From Bdellovibrio sp. (GTDB lineage: Bacteria > Bdellovibrionota > Bdellovibrionia > Bdellovibrionales > Bdellovibrionaceae), in NCBI GenBank assembly GCA_017745015.1, contig JAGIAF010000047.1, positions 1-15,531 on the forward strand: a stretch of DNA of 15,531 nt. The letters are read 5' to 3'. Below are positions 6,818-13,294 of this stretch, piece by piece. The translations under genes were made by a program, and so were the position numbers. Each line of letters begins with the position of its first letter. Position 1 is the first letter of the stretch. The notes beneath the pieces are model-generated. The model worked only from the letters and a program-made list of their open reading frames with translations, was not told the DNA's origin and made no database searches.

Positions 6818-7297
6818 TTACGCGTTGTCGTAGGCAGCTTTCAGTGTTTTCAAATCCAGCTTAACCATCTTCCACATAGCATGCATGACGGCTTCTTTTT
6901 TCTTCTTATTCTTGCTGGTATTCCATTTATCAAAATCCGCCGGAGCCACTTGCCAGCGAACACCATACTTGTCGATCGCCCAACCGCACTCGACAGCTTT
7001 ACCGCCACCACTAGTCAGCTTCTTCCAATAGTAATCGATTTCTCTTTGAGTTTTGCAGGGAATAACAAAAGAAATAGATTCATTGAAGGGCATATCCGCA
7101 TAACCATTTAGAAGCATAATTTTTTGGCCTAACATAGTAATGTGCATGGTCAACACAGAACCCTCTTTAACGCCCATAGGGTTGCTACCCCAGTATGCCG
7201 TCTTGCCAACCTTTGAACCTTTGAAAACTGATTTATAGAACTTCGCCATTTCCGTGGCTTTGTCATTGGACCAGATGCAGGCATAAATTTTCGACAT
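6818..7297 (-). CDS. VOC superfamily protein, PhnB-like (3-demethylubiquinone-9 3-methyltransferase domain)
   Basis: This is a 159-residue single-domain protein with the PhnB-like pattern: an N-terminal IYACIWSNDKATEMAKFYKS, then MGVKEGSVLTMHITMLGQKI, MLLNGYADMPFNESISFVI, EIDYYWKKLTSGG and GWAIDKYGVRWQVAP. The C-terminal AVMHAMWKMVKLDL helix is also typical. The fold is the paired beta-alpha-beta-beta-beta unit of glyoxalase and extradiol dioxygenases, but PhnB-like members usually have no proven enzyme activity despite the domain's Pfam name. The ATG has AGGAG nine bases upstream. The gap to the upstream nucleotidyltransferase gene is 107 bases. Confidence 0.88.
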   Translation of the reverse strand: MSKIYACIWSNDKATEMAKFYKSVFKGSKVGKTAYWGSNPMGVKEGSVLTMHITMLGQKIMLLNGYADMPFNESISFVIPCKTQREIDYYWKKLTSGGGKAVECGWAIDKYGVRWQVAPADFDKWNTSKNKKKKEAVMHAMWKMVKLDLKTLKAAYDNA

Positions 7298-7400
7298 AAT
7301 GAGTATCTCCTATTTTTAAAGAAATCTTACACGCAGAAGAGAATGTGAACCAGTCCAATATGCCCTGGTCAAAATGTTACTTTACAGCCGATTGGGCCGT

Positions 7401-7426
7401 TGAGTTAGCTGCTCAGCTTTAACTCA
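7401..7426. other. Hairpin over the 3' end of the nucleotidyltransferase gene
   Basis: TGAGTT (7401-7406) pairs with AACTCA (7421-7426), and an inner AGCT/AGCT stem closes a GCTC loop after a two-base bulge. It contains the gene's stop codon and lacks a T-tract, so it is more likely an mRNA-end stem than an intrinsic terminator. Confidence 0.3.
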
Positions 7427-8070
7427 GTCACTCTTTCCACGAGCTTTTTCAGAAGCTTCAGATCCGTGGGTTTCTTCAGGACATTTTCAAATAGCTTATA
7501 TGTGGGTAAATCATTCTTCTTTAACCAAGCAAAGCTTTCCTTGGAACCACCGTATCTCTTCTTGCGGAGGGCAAAATAGTCCGCGAGCAATGCTTCATGA
7601 AGCCATGAGCGGCGATAGTTCGCTTCAATATCACCAACCTCAATCCGCTCTAACATTTTGTGAGCCCACACTCTGCGAGTTTGAATCTCATCAGGCGGCA
7701 GAGGTTGATAGGGCTTCTTGGCTACGGTTTTCAACTTACGAATGAATTGCGAGCCAAAGTTTCCGCTCTCAACCAAAACCTTCGCTTCTTTCATGTAGAG
7801 ATGCTCTTCGCCAATCTTCTTTAGATCCTTCTCAGGGGAAATAAAGACATCAAGAAAAGTTCCATTTCTCTTCTCTGCAAGACGGACATTCTTTCCAGAT
7901 TTGCGAACGCCCAGTAAATCATAATCACTCTTGTCAGTCGCATCGCCACGCGCGTGCGATCCATAAAGCAAGACGGTGTGACATTTATACTTATTAAGTA
8001 GTTCATTAACTGCTTCTTCAAGAAATGAGTCGTCATTGAAATAGCGTTTAGATTTTTTTGATGATTTCAT
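7405..8070 (-). CDS. Nucleotidyltransferase-fold protein (MNT / polymerase-beta-like)
   Basis: Residues 35-51 (LYGSHARGDATDKSDYD) carry the family motif Gly-Ser followed by Asp-x-Asp (Asp49 and Asp51), which binds metal and nucleotide; Asp74 in TFLDVFI is the likely third carboxylate. A helical C-terminal half (from about residue 130, RRVWAHKMLERIEVGDIEAN) resembles the substrate-binding bundle of stand-alone nucleotidyltransferases. The protein could transfer a nucleotide to a small molecule or protein; no target is evident. There is no adjacent HEPN gene, so a toxin-antitoxin pair is not supported. The ribosome site is weak (GAGAG). The region upstream (8071-8230) is AT-rich and has only loose promoter-like sequence. 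Confidence 0.85.
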   Translation of the reverse strand: MKSSKKSKRYFNDDSFLEEAVNELLNKYKCHTVLLYGSHARGDATDKSDYDLLGVRKSGKNVRLAEKRNGTFLDVFISPEKDLKKIGEEHLYMKEAKVLVESGNFGSQFIRKLKTVAKKPYQPLPPDEIQTRRVWAHKMLERIEVGDIEANYRRSWLHEALLADYFALRKKRYGGSKESFAWLKKNDLPTYKLFENVLKKPTDLKLLKKLVERVTELKLSS

Positions 8071-8230
8071 AGCTCTCTATTATTTCACGCACTATCAAAT
8101 GGGGTCTAATCATTTCATAAATTATTTCATCCCATATTAATGTTAAAATTCTTTGTCTGTCAGAACAAAGCCGAACACCATTAAACAAACAATTGTATAT
8201 TTTATTTGTGCGGCGGCGAAAGCTCTGTAG

Positions 8231-8257
8231 CATTTGTCCTTACATGGAGGACAAATG
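8231..8257 (+). promoter_or_regulatory. Hairpin enclosing the start codon of the ELWxxDGT gene
   Basis: CATTTGTCC (8231-8239) pairs perfectly with GGACAAATG (8249-8257) around a nine-base loop. The right arm includes the ATG itself and half of the GGAGG ribosome site (8246-8250); the rest of that site is in the loop. The stem would block initiation unless melted. A second ATTTGT at about 8203-8208 could compete for the same arm. Confidence 0.55.
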
Positions 8258-9805
8258 TATTTTTTAACGAATCGATTCGTTTCAACGTTATGCTTATTTG
8301 TAAGTTTAGGTTTAGCTCCTGCCACAGGTAGCGCGACTGTTAGTTTAATTGCGGATATCTATCCTGGTACGGCCAGTGGAGCCGGTGGAAATGCCCTTCC
8401 CACACCTGATGGCAGAGTCCTACTTACGGCCCGAAACGCCACTTCTGGATATGAAGTATTTCTTTATGACGGCGTGAGCGCTCCAACATTAGTTAAAGAT
8501 TTAAATGGCACGCTCAGTTCTGGACCGATACTTCTACCGGACCGTTCTGCATTTCTTCCAGATGGGAGACTTCTATACAATGCTTCGGTAACAACTACCG
8601 GTAATGAGTTTTACGTCACAAACTCAAGCTATACTGATATTACCTTAGCACTTGATATGATCCCGGGTGTTGTCGGTTCAACTAAGCAAGTGATGACAGT
8701 TAATCAAGCGAATCCCAACCTTATTCTCTTTTCAACAAACACAAGCACATATGGCCAAGAGCCTTATGTTTACAATATCACAACCAATACTACAACGCTC
8801 CTGAAGGACACTAGTCCTGGCAGTGGAAATGGTATGGAATCTGTACCACAGCCATTCGTTTACAATCCAACTTATGGAAAGTATTTGTTCACGGCAAATG
8901 GAAAGCCTTATACGACCGATGGAACGACTGCGAATACATCAGCGATGACTGGGCCAACTATTTATGGCGCTAAAAACTACAAAACACTTTCAAATGGAAA
9001 AGTTCTATTCGTAGCATACGAAGCGAACATGGATTTTCAACCCTACGTCGCGAATCTAGCCACAAACACTTACCAGCTACTGTCGTATATGTGCTTATCA
9101 AATCCCGGAGAAAGCATGATGGTATCTAGCAAATTTGAAATTGTTGCAGATGGCAGAGCTGTATTTATGATGAATAACTGCGATGGCCGCGGATTGATGC
9201 CTTGGATAACAGATGGAACTTCCAGTGGAACAACACCACTCTTTCCATCGATGTATAGCGGTTCTGCGATTGAATTCCCAATCAGCTCCATCAATGGTCA
9301 TGCTCTTTTCTTGATGGACGATGGCGTCCATGGACTTGAGCTATGGAGCACGGACGGCACAACTCATCAAATGATCGCCGATACGGTCCCTGGATCCGAC
9401 AGTATCGCGGACATATTTGTCTTTAATGAAGGAGTCATTGGAAATAAGTTGTATCTTGTGAGCATCGACTCTTATGGAAGAGGATCTCTTTGGGTTACGA
9501 GTGGAACTCCAACAGACACGATCAAACTGAATACGAGCTTTAGCTTTACAACCAACAACCAATATAAATATCTGCCTGTCAGTGGTGGAAAAATTATTTT
9601 CACTGGCAATGATGATGTATACGGAAACGAGCCATGGATATCAGATGGCACCGTTGCTGGAACATATATGCTGGCAGATATCGAGCCCGAAGGAGTAGGA
9701 TCAAATCCAGCCGCCTACACACTACTCGGCACAAATAAAGTAGTCTTCAGAGCCTTCGACGACGACCATGGCTATGAATTCCGAGAATACGATTTCACAG
9801 AATAA
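8255..9805 (+). CDS. Secreted ELWxxDGT-repeat (propeller-like) protein
   Basis: The start chosen is the ATG with GGAGG four bases upstream; a TTG seven codons earlier has no ribosome site. Residues 1-27 form a signal peptide (MYFLTNRFVSTLCLFVSLG, ending near ATGSA). The rest contains nine or ten divergent repeats of about 45-60 residues, each with an aromatic/acidic core: GYEVFLYDG, GNEFYVTNS, GQEPYVYN, GLMPWITDGTSSGT, GLELWSTDGT, GSLWVTSGT, GNEPWISDGTVAGT and GYEFREYD. The later copies match the ELWxxDGT repeat consensus. Such repeats are found in large secreted or surface proteins of myxobacteria and relatives and likely form a beta-propeller; the binding partner is unknown. Internal repeats are more degenerate toward the N-terminus. 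No anchor is visible after the last repeat. Confidence 0.85.
   Translation: MYFLTNRFVSTLCLFVSLGLAPATGSATVSLIADIYPGTASGAGGNALPTPDGRVLLTARNATSGYEVFLYDGVSAPTLVKDLNGTLSSGPILLPDRSAFLPDGRLLYNASVTTTGNEFYVTNSSYTDITLALDMIPGVVGSTKQVMTVNQANPNLILFSTNTSTYGQEPYVYNITTNTTTLLKDTSPGSGNGMESVPQPFVYNPTYGKYLFTANGKPYTTDGTTANTSAMTGPTIYGAKNYKTLSNGKVLFVAYEANMDFQPYVANLATNTYQLLSYMCLSNPGESMMVSSKFEIVADGRAVFMMNNCDGRGLMPWITDGTSSGTTPLFPSMYSGSAIEFPISSINGHALFLMDDGVHGLELWSTDGTTHQMIADTVPGSDSIADIFVFNEGVIGNKLYLVSIDSYGRGSLWVTSGTPTDTIKLNTSFSFTTNNQYKYLPVSGGKIIFTGNDDVYGNEPWISDGTVAGTYMLADIEPEGVGSNPAAYTLLGTNKVVFRAFDDDHGYEFREYDFTE
8266..8281. repeat. Perfect 16-bp palindrome just inside the ELWxxDGT gene
   Basis: AACGAATCGATTCGTT reads identically on both strands, nine bases after the start codon. 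In RNA it can form a 6-bp stem with a TCGA loop next to the start-codon hairpin; in DNA it could be a protein-binding dyad. Confidence 0.5.
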
Positions 9806-9824
9806 TTCTGCAGTCTTTTTCTCT

Positions 9825-9853
9825 AAAAAAGGGGGGGCGGCGTACCGTCCTCC
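9825..9853. terminator. Convergent terminator with an A6-G7 run
   Basis: GGGGGGCGG (9832-9840) can pair with CCGTCCTCC (9845-9853) over a CGTA loop, using two G-U pairs on the plus strand. On the minus strand the same stem has two A-C mismatches but is followed by six T's (the A's at 9825-9830), which suits the SnoaL-like gene at 9863. Neither direction is a textbook terminator. Confidence 0.45.
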
Positions 9854-9862
9854 TTCAAATTA

Positions 9863-10264
9863 CTACTTATTTGCCTTAGCCCACTTTAAAGCTTCGTCTT
9901 CCGTCATAAAAGACCGGAATTCCGTGACCTTGCCATTTCGAAAAACGAAAACGTCACCAACGTAGCCATCGATCCATTCAGTTTTATTATTTAATCTGAC
10001 ATGCACATGAGAAAGCGCAACAACCTTATTCCCCTCAACAGTAAGTCGCTCTGGCACACAGCCTCCCTCAGCCCATGTCGAACGTCCCTTGATAAAGTGA
10101 TCCCGAAGTTCCGACAGCCCCCGAAATGTTCCCTCGCTTGGAAGCCCTTCCCACTCGATTCTTACCGCTTGTGGATCAAAGAACTCCATGATCGCTGAAA
10201 TATCATTTCTGTTAAGAGCATCGTAGATACCTTTCACTATTTCGATCTCATTTCTATTTGCCAT
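9863..10264 (-). CDS. SnoaL-like / NTF2-fold protein
   Basis: This 133-residue protein has the SnoaL-like pattern: an N-terminal helix IVKGIYDALNRNDISAIMEF, the FFDPQAVRIEWEG strand with its Trp, then GTFRGLSELRDHF, and a C-terminal beta-sheet with DGYVGDVFVFRNGKVTEFRS. The cone-shaped NTF2 fold is used both by enzymes (polyketide cyclases, isomerases) and by ligand-binding proteins, so no reaction is assigned. The ATG at 10264 is preferred to a TTG two codons earlier, since AAGGG stands eight bases before the ATG. It is convergent with the ELWxxDGT gene and divergent from the other SnoaL-like gene. The two SnoaL-like proteins are not close copies. Confidence 0.82.
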   Translation of the reverse strand: MANRNEIEIVKGIYDALNRNDISAIMEFFDPQAVRIEWEGLPSEGTFRGLSELRDHFIKGRSTWAEGGCVPERLTVEGNKVVALSHVHVRLNNKTEWIDGYVGDVFVFRNGKVTEFRSFMTEDEALKWAKANK

Positions 10265-10490
10265 ATCCAAAGCCCTTTTAATGGTGAAGATAATTATCCA
10301 CTGCAGGAAAAATTATTAAACATTAATTACCATGGCCAATCAGATAGATCGAGTTGAAGAATTACCAAATTTAACGCTTCGCCTTGAAACAAAATGGTCC
10401 AGAATTTCGCGCAAGATCCAATCTGTTCCATTAATCACCTTTTAGTAACTACCTTACAAAAAAGTGCGATCTTCCATTCAAAATTTCTTA

Positions 10491-10510
10491 TGCTATCTTT
10501 TGGATAGTTG
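10491..10510 (+). promoter_or_regulatory. Possible HxlR operator before the second SnoaL-like gene
   Basis: TGCTATCTTTTGGATAGTTG contains CTATC and GATAG as a 5-bp inverted repeat. With one gap it resembles the dyad at 11914-11932 read on the minus strand (TACTATCTATAGTATAGTA). The rest of the 10265-10534 gap shows no other clear element. Confidence 0.35.
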
Positions 10511-10534
10511 CACACTTATAGAAAGGAACATGCA

Positions 10535-10984
10535 ATGAACACACAAGATCAAGTAAGAGCAAAAGCACAACAAGCATTTCAAAATCATCTGGATTATCTT
10601 TCCAGCGGTCGCGTTGAAGACTGGGTGAATCTATGGACTGAAGATGGAATTCTTGAATTCCCTTTTAAACTTCCAGTTTATCCCGACAAGGTTGAAGGCA
10701 AGAGCATGATCCGCGAATACATGCGTCACTTCCCAGATACTTTGAAGGTGGAGTTCTCTAAACCAGTATTCCATCGCACCGAAGATCCAACACTGGTGAT
10801 TGCGGAGTTTACAGCGAAGGGACAAATGCTAACGACTGGCAATCCGTACAATCAGACTTACATCTCCGTGGTGTATACAAAAGATGGCAAGATCGCACGC
10901 TATAAAGACTTCTGGGACCCACTCGTGGCTCTAACCGCTTTGGGAGAAAATAACAACTACAAGGGCGCAACTGCTACTTTATAG
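10535..10984 (+). CDS. SnoaL-like protein of the PhzA/PhzB type
   Basis: The 149-residue protein has the NTF2 fold with features seen in PhzA/PhzB-like members: HLDYLSSGRVEDWVNLWTED, ILEFPFKLPVYPDKVEG, MIREYMRHFPDTL, then FHRTEDPTLVIAEFTAKGQM and TYISVVYTKDGKIARYKDFW. Related proteins bind or modify small aromatic or polyketide compounds; no phenazine or polyketide genes are nearby, so the role here is open. The ATG at 10535 has AAAGGAA seven bases upstream; a TTG nine codons earlier lies inside the dyad and is unlikely. An intrinsic terminator separates it from the GFA gene, so the two may form a unit with partial read-through. Confidence 0.83.
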   Translation: MNTQDQVRAKAQQAFQNHLDYLSSGRVEDWVNLWTEDGILEFPFKLPVYPDKVEGKSMIREYMRHFPDTLKVEFSKPVFHRTEDPTLVIAEFTAKGQMLTTGNPYNQTYISVVYTKDGKIARYKDFWDPLVALTALGENNNYKGATATL

Positions 10985-10991
10985 GAGTTTG

Positions 10992-11024
10992 CGGGTGCAG
11001 GGATAATTCTCTGTACCCGTTTTT
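10992..11024 (+). terminator. Intrinsic terminator between the SnoaL-like and GFA genes
   Basis: CGGGTGCAGGGA and TCTCTGTACCCG form a 12-bp stem with two G-U pairs and a TAAT loop, followed by TTTTTA. It lies seven bases after the SnoaL-like stop codon and 15 bases before the GFA start, leaving no room for a separate GFA promoter downstream of it. Confidence 0.85.
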
Positions 11025-11039
11025 ATTTAAGGAGAAGTT

Positions 11040-11486
11040 ATGGCAAACATCCCAGCAAGTAAATATTCAGAATTAACGGTGGCACGTCCAATAACGGGCG
11101 GATGTCTTTGTGGTGGCTTAAGGTATGAATGCACGGGAAAACCCCTCATTGCATTCCACTGCCAATGCCAACACTGTCAGAAGCTTTCATCAACGGGACA
11201 TGGCTCGTATATTTTACTCTCAAAAAGCGAAACAAAAGTTACCGGGAACTTTTCTATCTGGAGTTATACTGCTGACAGTGGCAATACCACCACAAAGCAC
11301 TTTTGTCCTAAGTGCGGAACACAAGTTTTCAGTTTAACAAGCGGCCATCAAAATAACTTTATCGCCAGTGCTTCGAGTTTAGATGACAAAAGCCTGTTTC
11401 TGCCAAGCTTAGTTCTTTTCGCCAAACACGCATCGCCATGGGATCAAATCGACAACTCACTGCCGCGATATTCTGGCGGAGCTTAA
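11040..11486 (+). CDS. GFA family protein (glutathione-dependent formaldehyde-activating / CENP-V-like)
   Basis: The zinc-binding cysteines are all present: Cys22 and Cys24 in GGCLCGGLRY, Cys41, Cys43 and Cys46 in HCQCQHC, and Cys89 and Cys92 in FCPKCGTQVF. The ending FAKHASPWDQIDNSLPRYSG is also typical of the family. The founding member, Gfa, was proposed to form S-hydroxymethylglutathione from formaldehyde, but many relatives have other or unknown functions, so only the family is claimed. AAGGAG is five bases upstream of the ATG. The stop codon overlaps that of the convergent HxlR gene by three bases (shared TTAA). Confidence 0.9.
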   Translation: MANIPASKYSELTVARPITGGCLCGGLRYECTGKPLIAFHCQCQHCQKLSSTGHGSYILLSKSETKVTGNFSIWSYTADSGNTTTKHFCPKCGTQVFSLTSGHQNNFIASASSLDDKSLFLPSLVLFAKHASPWDQIDNSLPRYSGGA

Positions 11487-11893
11487 ATATTCTTCGCCAT
11501 CTTTCTGATTTTTGATTCGTGTCCCACAGACCATTCGCAAAGCACGGTGATTGCGGGGCGCACGCTTTTTCCGAAGGTCGTGAGCTCATATTCCACACGT
11601 GGAGGAATTTCAGGAAATACTTCGCGCTTTACCAAATCAAGCTCTTCAAGCTTTTTCAAAGTTTGCGCGAGCATTTTTGGAGAAATAGTCGGAACCTGCT
11701 TTTGCAGCTCACTGTAACGCTTCTTACCTTCCATAAGGACGACAAGAATAATAATCGTCCACTTATCGCCAAGAAGTCTTGCCCCCAAACTAAAGATGCA
11801 AGTCTCATCGAACAACGGCTTCTTTTTAATCTTACCAATCATCGAATCAATTTTTTCTTGAAAGAACGCTTCTTCGCTTAGCTTCGCAGACAT
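11483..11893 (-). CDS. HxlR-family transcriptional regulator (first copy)
   Basis: A single winged-helix domain fills residues 30-120: RLLGDKWTIIILVVLMEGKK, then RYSELQKQVPTISPKMLAQT, LKKLEELDLVKREVFPEIPP and RVEYELTTFGKSV. HxlR proteins bind DNA as dimers and commonly repress genes until an electrophile or aldehyde modifies them. Cys32 lies 13 residues before the conserved Trp of GDKW; in YodB-type members the redox-sensing cysteine sits at nearly the same distance, so thiol control is plausible. Its own start has AAAGGA upstream and a dyad (11914-11932) just before it. It faces the GFA gene tail to tail, with overlapping stops. Confidence 0.92.
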   Translation of the reverse strand: MSAKLSEEAFFQEKIDSMIGKIKKKPLFDETCIFSLGARLLGDKWTIIILVVLMEGKKRYSELQKQVPTISPKMLAQTLKKLEELDLVKREVFPEIPPRVEYELTTFGKSVRPAITVLCEWSVGHESKIRKMAKNI

Positions 11894-11913
11894 ATAACAA
11901 TCCTTTATATACC

Positions 11914-11932
11914 TACTATACTATAGATAGTA
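11914..11932 (-). promoter_or_regulatory. Likely operator of the first HxlR regulator
   Basis: TACTAT (11914-11919) and ATAGTA (11927-11932) form a 6-bp inverted repeat around seven bases that include a CTATAG core. It lies about 20 bases before the start codon, where it would overlap the promoter. The TACTAT/ATAGTA half-sites are similar to sites I recall for YodB-like HxlR proteins. Confidence 0.5.
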
Positions 11933-11982
11933 AAAACGCACAAGGGTAAGCCAGCTCAAGATATGAGGCATAGTGATAGTTT

Positions 11983-12000
11983 GATACTTATCTAAGTATC
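11983..12000 (+). promoter_or_regulatory. Likely ArsR operator before its own gene
   Basis: GATACTTATCTAAGTATC has perfect 8-base arms around a TC centre. A near-identical copy lies before the SDR gene, which supports it as the binding site of the ArsR protein. Autoregulation is inferred. Confidence 0.6.
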
Positions 12001-12063
12001 TGAATTTCCAAAGAAAGCAGCAAGCTAGACAGAATCCCCGATTTCCAGTATGATCAATGCATT

Positions 12064-12360
12064 ATGACGACGAAAACAGTTCGCTTAACAGACAAACAAT
12101 TTGAGCAAATCGGAAAGGCCCTGGCAGAGCCTCGTCGCTATATGATTTTAAAGCAAATCGGTTCTTGTAAAACCGATGGATCGCTGTCTTGCAGTGCTTT
12201 GCAAGAAGAGCATGAGATTACGGCCGCCACCCTTTCCCATCATATTAAAGAACTTGAAACCGCAGGTCTTATCGAGATCACTCGCGAGGGCAAGTTTATG
12301 AAAATGTCTATCCAGCGTGATGTTCTGCACGCCTATCTGGATAAGCTCTCTAAGATTTAA
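12064..12360 (+). CDS. ArsR-family winged-helix regulator
   Basis: This is a compact 98-residue protein with the ArsR fold: FEQIGKALAEPRRYMILKQI, then SCSALQEEHEITAATLSHHI as the recognition-helix region, and KELETAGLIEITREGKFMKM as the wing. The canonical CVC metal motif is absent, but Cys35 and Cys43 flank the loop before that helix and could sense oxidation or metals; this is a guess. No Shine-Dalgarno sequence is visible before the ATG and no better in-frame start exists, so initiation may be weak or use a short leader. The gene is followed by an SDR gene 149 bases downstream whose promoter carries the same operator, making the SDR gene the probable target. Confidence 0.88.
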   Translation: MTTKTVRLTDKQFEQIGKALAEPRRYMILKQIGSCKTDGSLSCSALQEEHEITAATLSHHIKELETAGLIEITREGKFMKMSIQRDVLHAYLDKLSKI

Positions 12361-12402
12361 TAGGTCCTATCTATTTGATTTGACTGATCTTTATCCACAC
12401 AC

Positions 12403-12418
12403 TTAGATAATTATCTAA
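12403..12418 (+). promoter_or_regulatory. Third ArsR-like site (perfect palindrome)
   Basis: TTAGATAATTATCTAA is a perfect 16-bp palindrome; with the two bases before it, ACTTAGATAA equals the core of the other operators read on the minus strand. It lies nine bases upstream of the SDR -35 box and may be a second, weaker site. Confidence 0.45.
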
Positions 12419-12426
12419 TCGTCACA

Positions 12427-12466
12427 TTGACAAAAGAATTTTCATTTCGATACTTATCTAAGTGTC
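12427..12466 (+). promoter_or_regulatory. SDR promoter overlapped by an ArsR operator
   Basis: A consensus -35 TTGACA (12427-12432) is followed 16 bases later by GATACT (12449-12454), a fair -10. That -10 is the left half of GATACTTATCTAAGTGTC (12449-12466), which differs by one base from the site before arsR. A repressor bound here would block the polymerase directly. Confidence 0.6.
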
Positions 12467-12509
12467 AAACAATAACACCGGTACATCCGGGCAATCGTTG
12501 GAGTTCTAA

Positions 12510-13259
12510 ATGAAAAAGTTAAATGGCAAAGTAGCAGTCGTAACTGGAGCCTCTAAAGGCATTGGTGCAGCAATCGCAAAAGAATACGCGGCCCAGGGTG
12601 CTTCGGTGGTAGTGAACTACTCATCCAGCAAAGAAGATGCAGATCGCGTGGTTAAGGAAATCATCGCTAATGATGGCAAAGCTATCGCCGTACAAGGTAA
12701 CGTTGCCAACGCGAGCGACGTCAAAAGAATTTTTGATCAGACGAAAGAAGCATTTGGAAAATTGGATATTCTGGTGAATAACGCCGGCGTTTACAAATTC
12801 GGCACTATCGAAGAAGTCACTGAAGAAGAATTCCATCGTCAATTCAACACCAACGTTTTGGGCATCCTTCTTTCCACTCGCGAAGCAGTGAAGCACTTCA
12901 CTAAAGATGGCGGCAGCATCATTAATGTTAGCTCCGTTGTAAGTACAAGCCCTATGCCAGGAACTGCAATCTATGCAGCTACGAAAGGCGCAGTTGATAC
13001 CATGACAATTGGACTTGCTCGCGAACTTGCAGGACGCAAAATTCGCGTGAACAACATCGCGCCTGGTGGTGTTGAAACAGAAGGTTCTATTACTCTTGGT
13101 ATGATTGGCTCAGATATGGAAAAACAAATCGTTGCGCAAACGCCATTGGGTCGCATCGGTCAACCGCAAGACATCGCAAAAATCGCGTTGTTCTTAGCTT
13201 CTGATGATTCCGGCTGGGTGACTGGCGAGCGCATTCAAGGCTCCGGCGGCCTTCGTTAA
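12510..13259 (+). CDS. Short-chain dehydrogenase/reductase, classical SDR (3-oxoacyl-ACP reductase / glucose 1-dehydrogenase-like)
   Basis: All the motifs of a classical SDR are present: TGASKGIG (12-19) for the cofactor, NNAG (90-93), the catalytic Ser142, Tyr155 and Lys159 (YAATK), and the APGGVET segment. Asn36 after strand 2 (VVVNYSSS) hints at NADPH rather than NADH. At 249 residues it is full length and soluble. Members reduce a wide range of ketones and aldehydes, so the substrate is unknown; the ArsR control suggests an inducible stress or detoxification role rather than fatty-acid synthesis. GGAG lies six bases before the ATG. It has its own repressor-overlapped promoter. Confidence 0.92.
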   Translation: MKKLNGKVAVVTGASKGIGAAIAKEYAAQGASVVVNYSSSKEDADRVVKEIIANDGKAIAVQGNVANASDVKRIFDQTKEAFGKLDILVNNAGVYKFGTIEEVTEEEFHRQFNTNVLGILLSTREAVKHFTKDGGSIINVSSVVSTSPMPGTAIYAATKGAVDTMTIGLARELAGRKIRVNNIAPGGVETEGSITLGMIGSDMEKQIVAQTPLGRIGQPQDIAKIALFLASDDSGWVTGERIQGSGGLR

Positions 13260-13294
13260 TCAATTTTCAATATTTCTCGAATAAAGAGGTTCAA

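Noticed and set aside
7405..8070. Nucleotidyltransferase as the antitoxin half of a HEPN-MNT toxin-antitoxin pair
   Set aside because: The protein is about twice the length of typical MNT antitoxins and no HEPN gene is adjacent on either side.
8071..8230. Repeated TATTTCA/CATTTCA words before the nucleotidyltransferase gene
   Set aside because: Short, imperfect and irregularly spaced words in AT-rich DNA; no consistent period or dyad.
9825..9837. A6 followed by G7, a slippage-prone run that could give phase variation
   Set aside because: It lies about 20 bases after the ELWxxDGT stop codon and outside any gene, so slippage would not change a protein; it is better explained as part of the convergent terminator.
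9863..10984. The two SnoaL-like genes as a recent duplication
   Set aside because: They share only the general fold pattern; sequences and lengths differ clearly, and they are on opposite strands.
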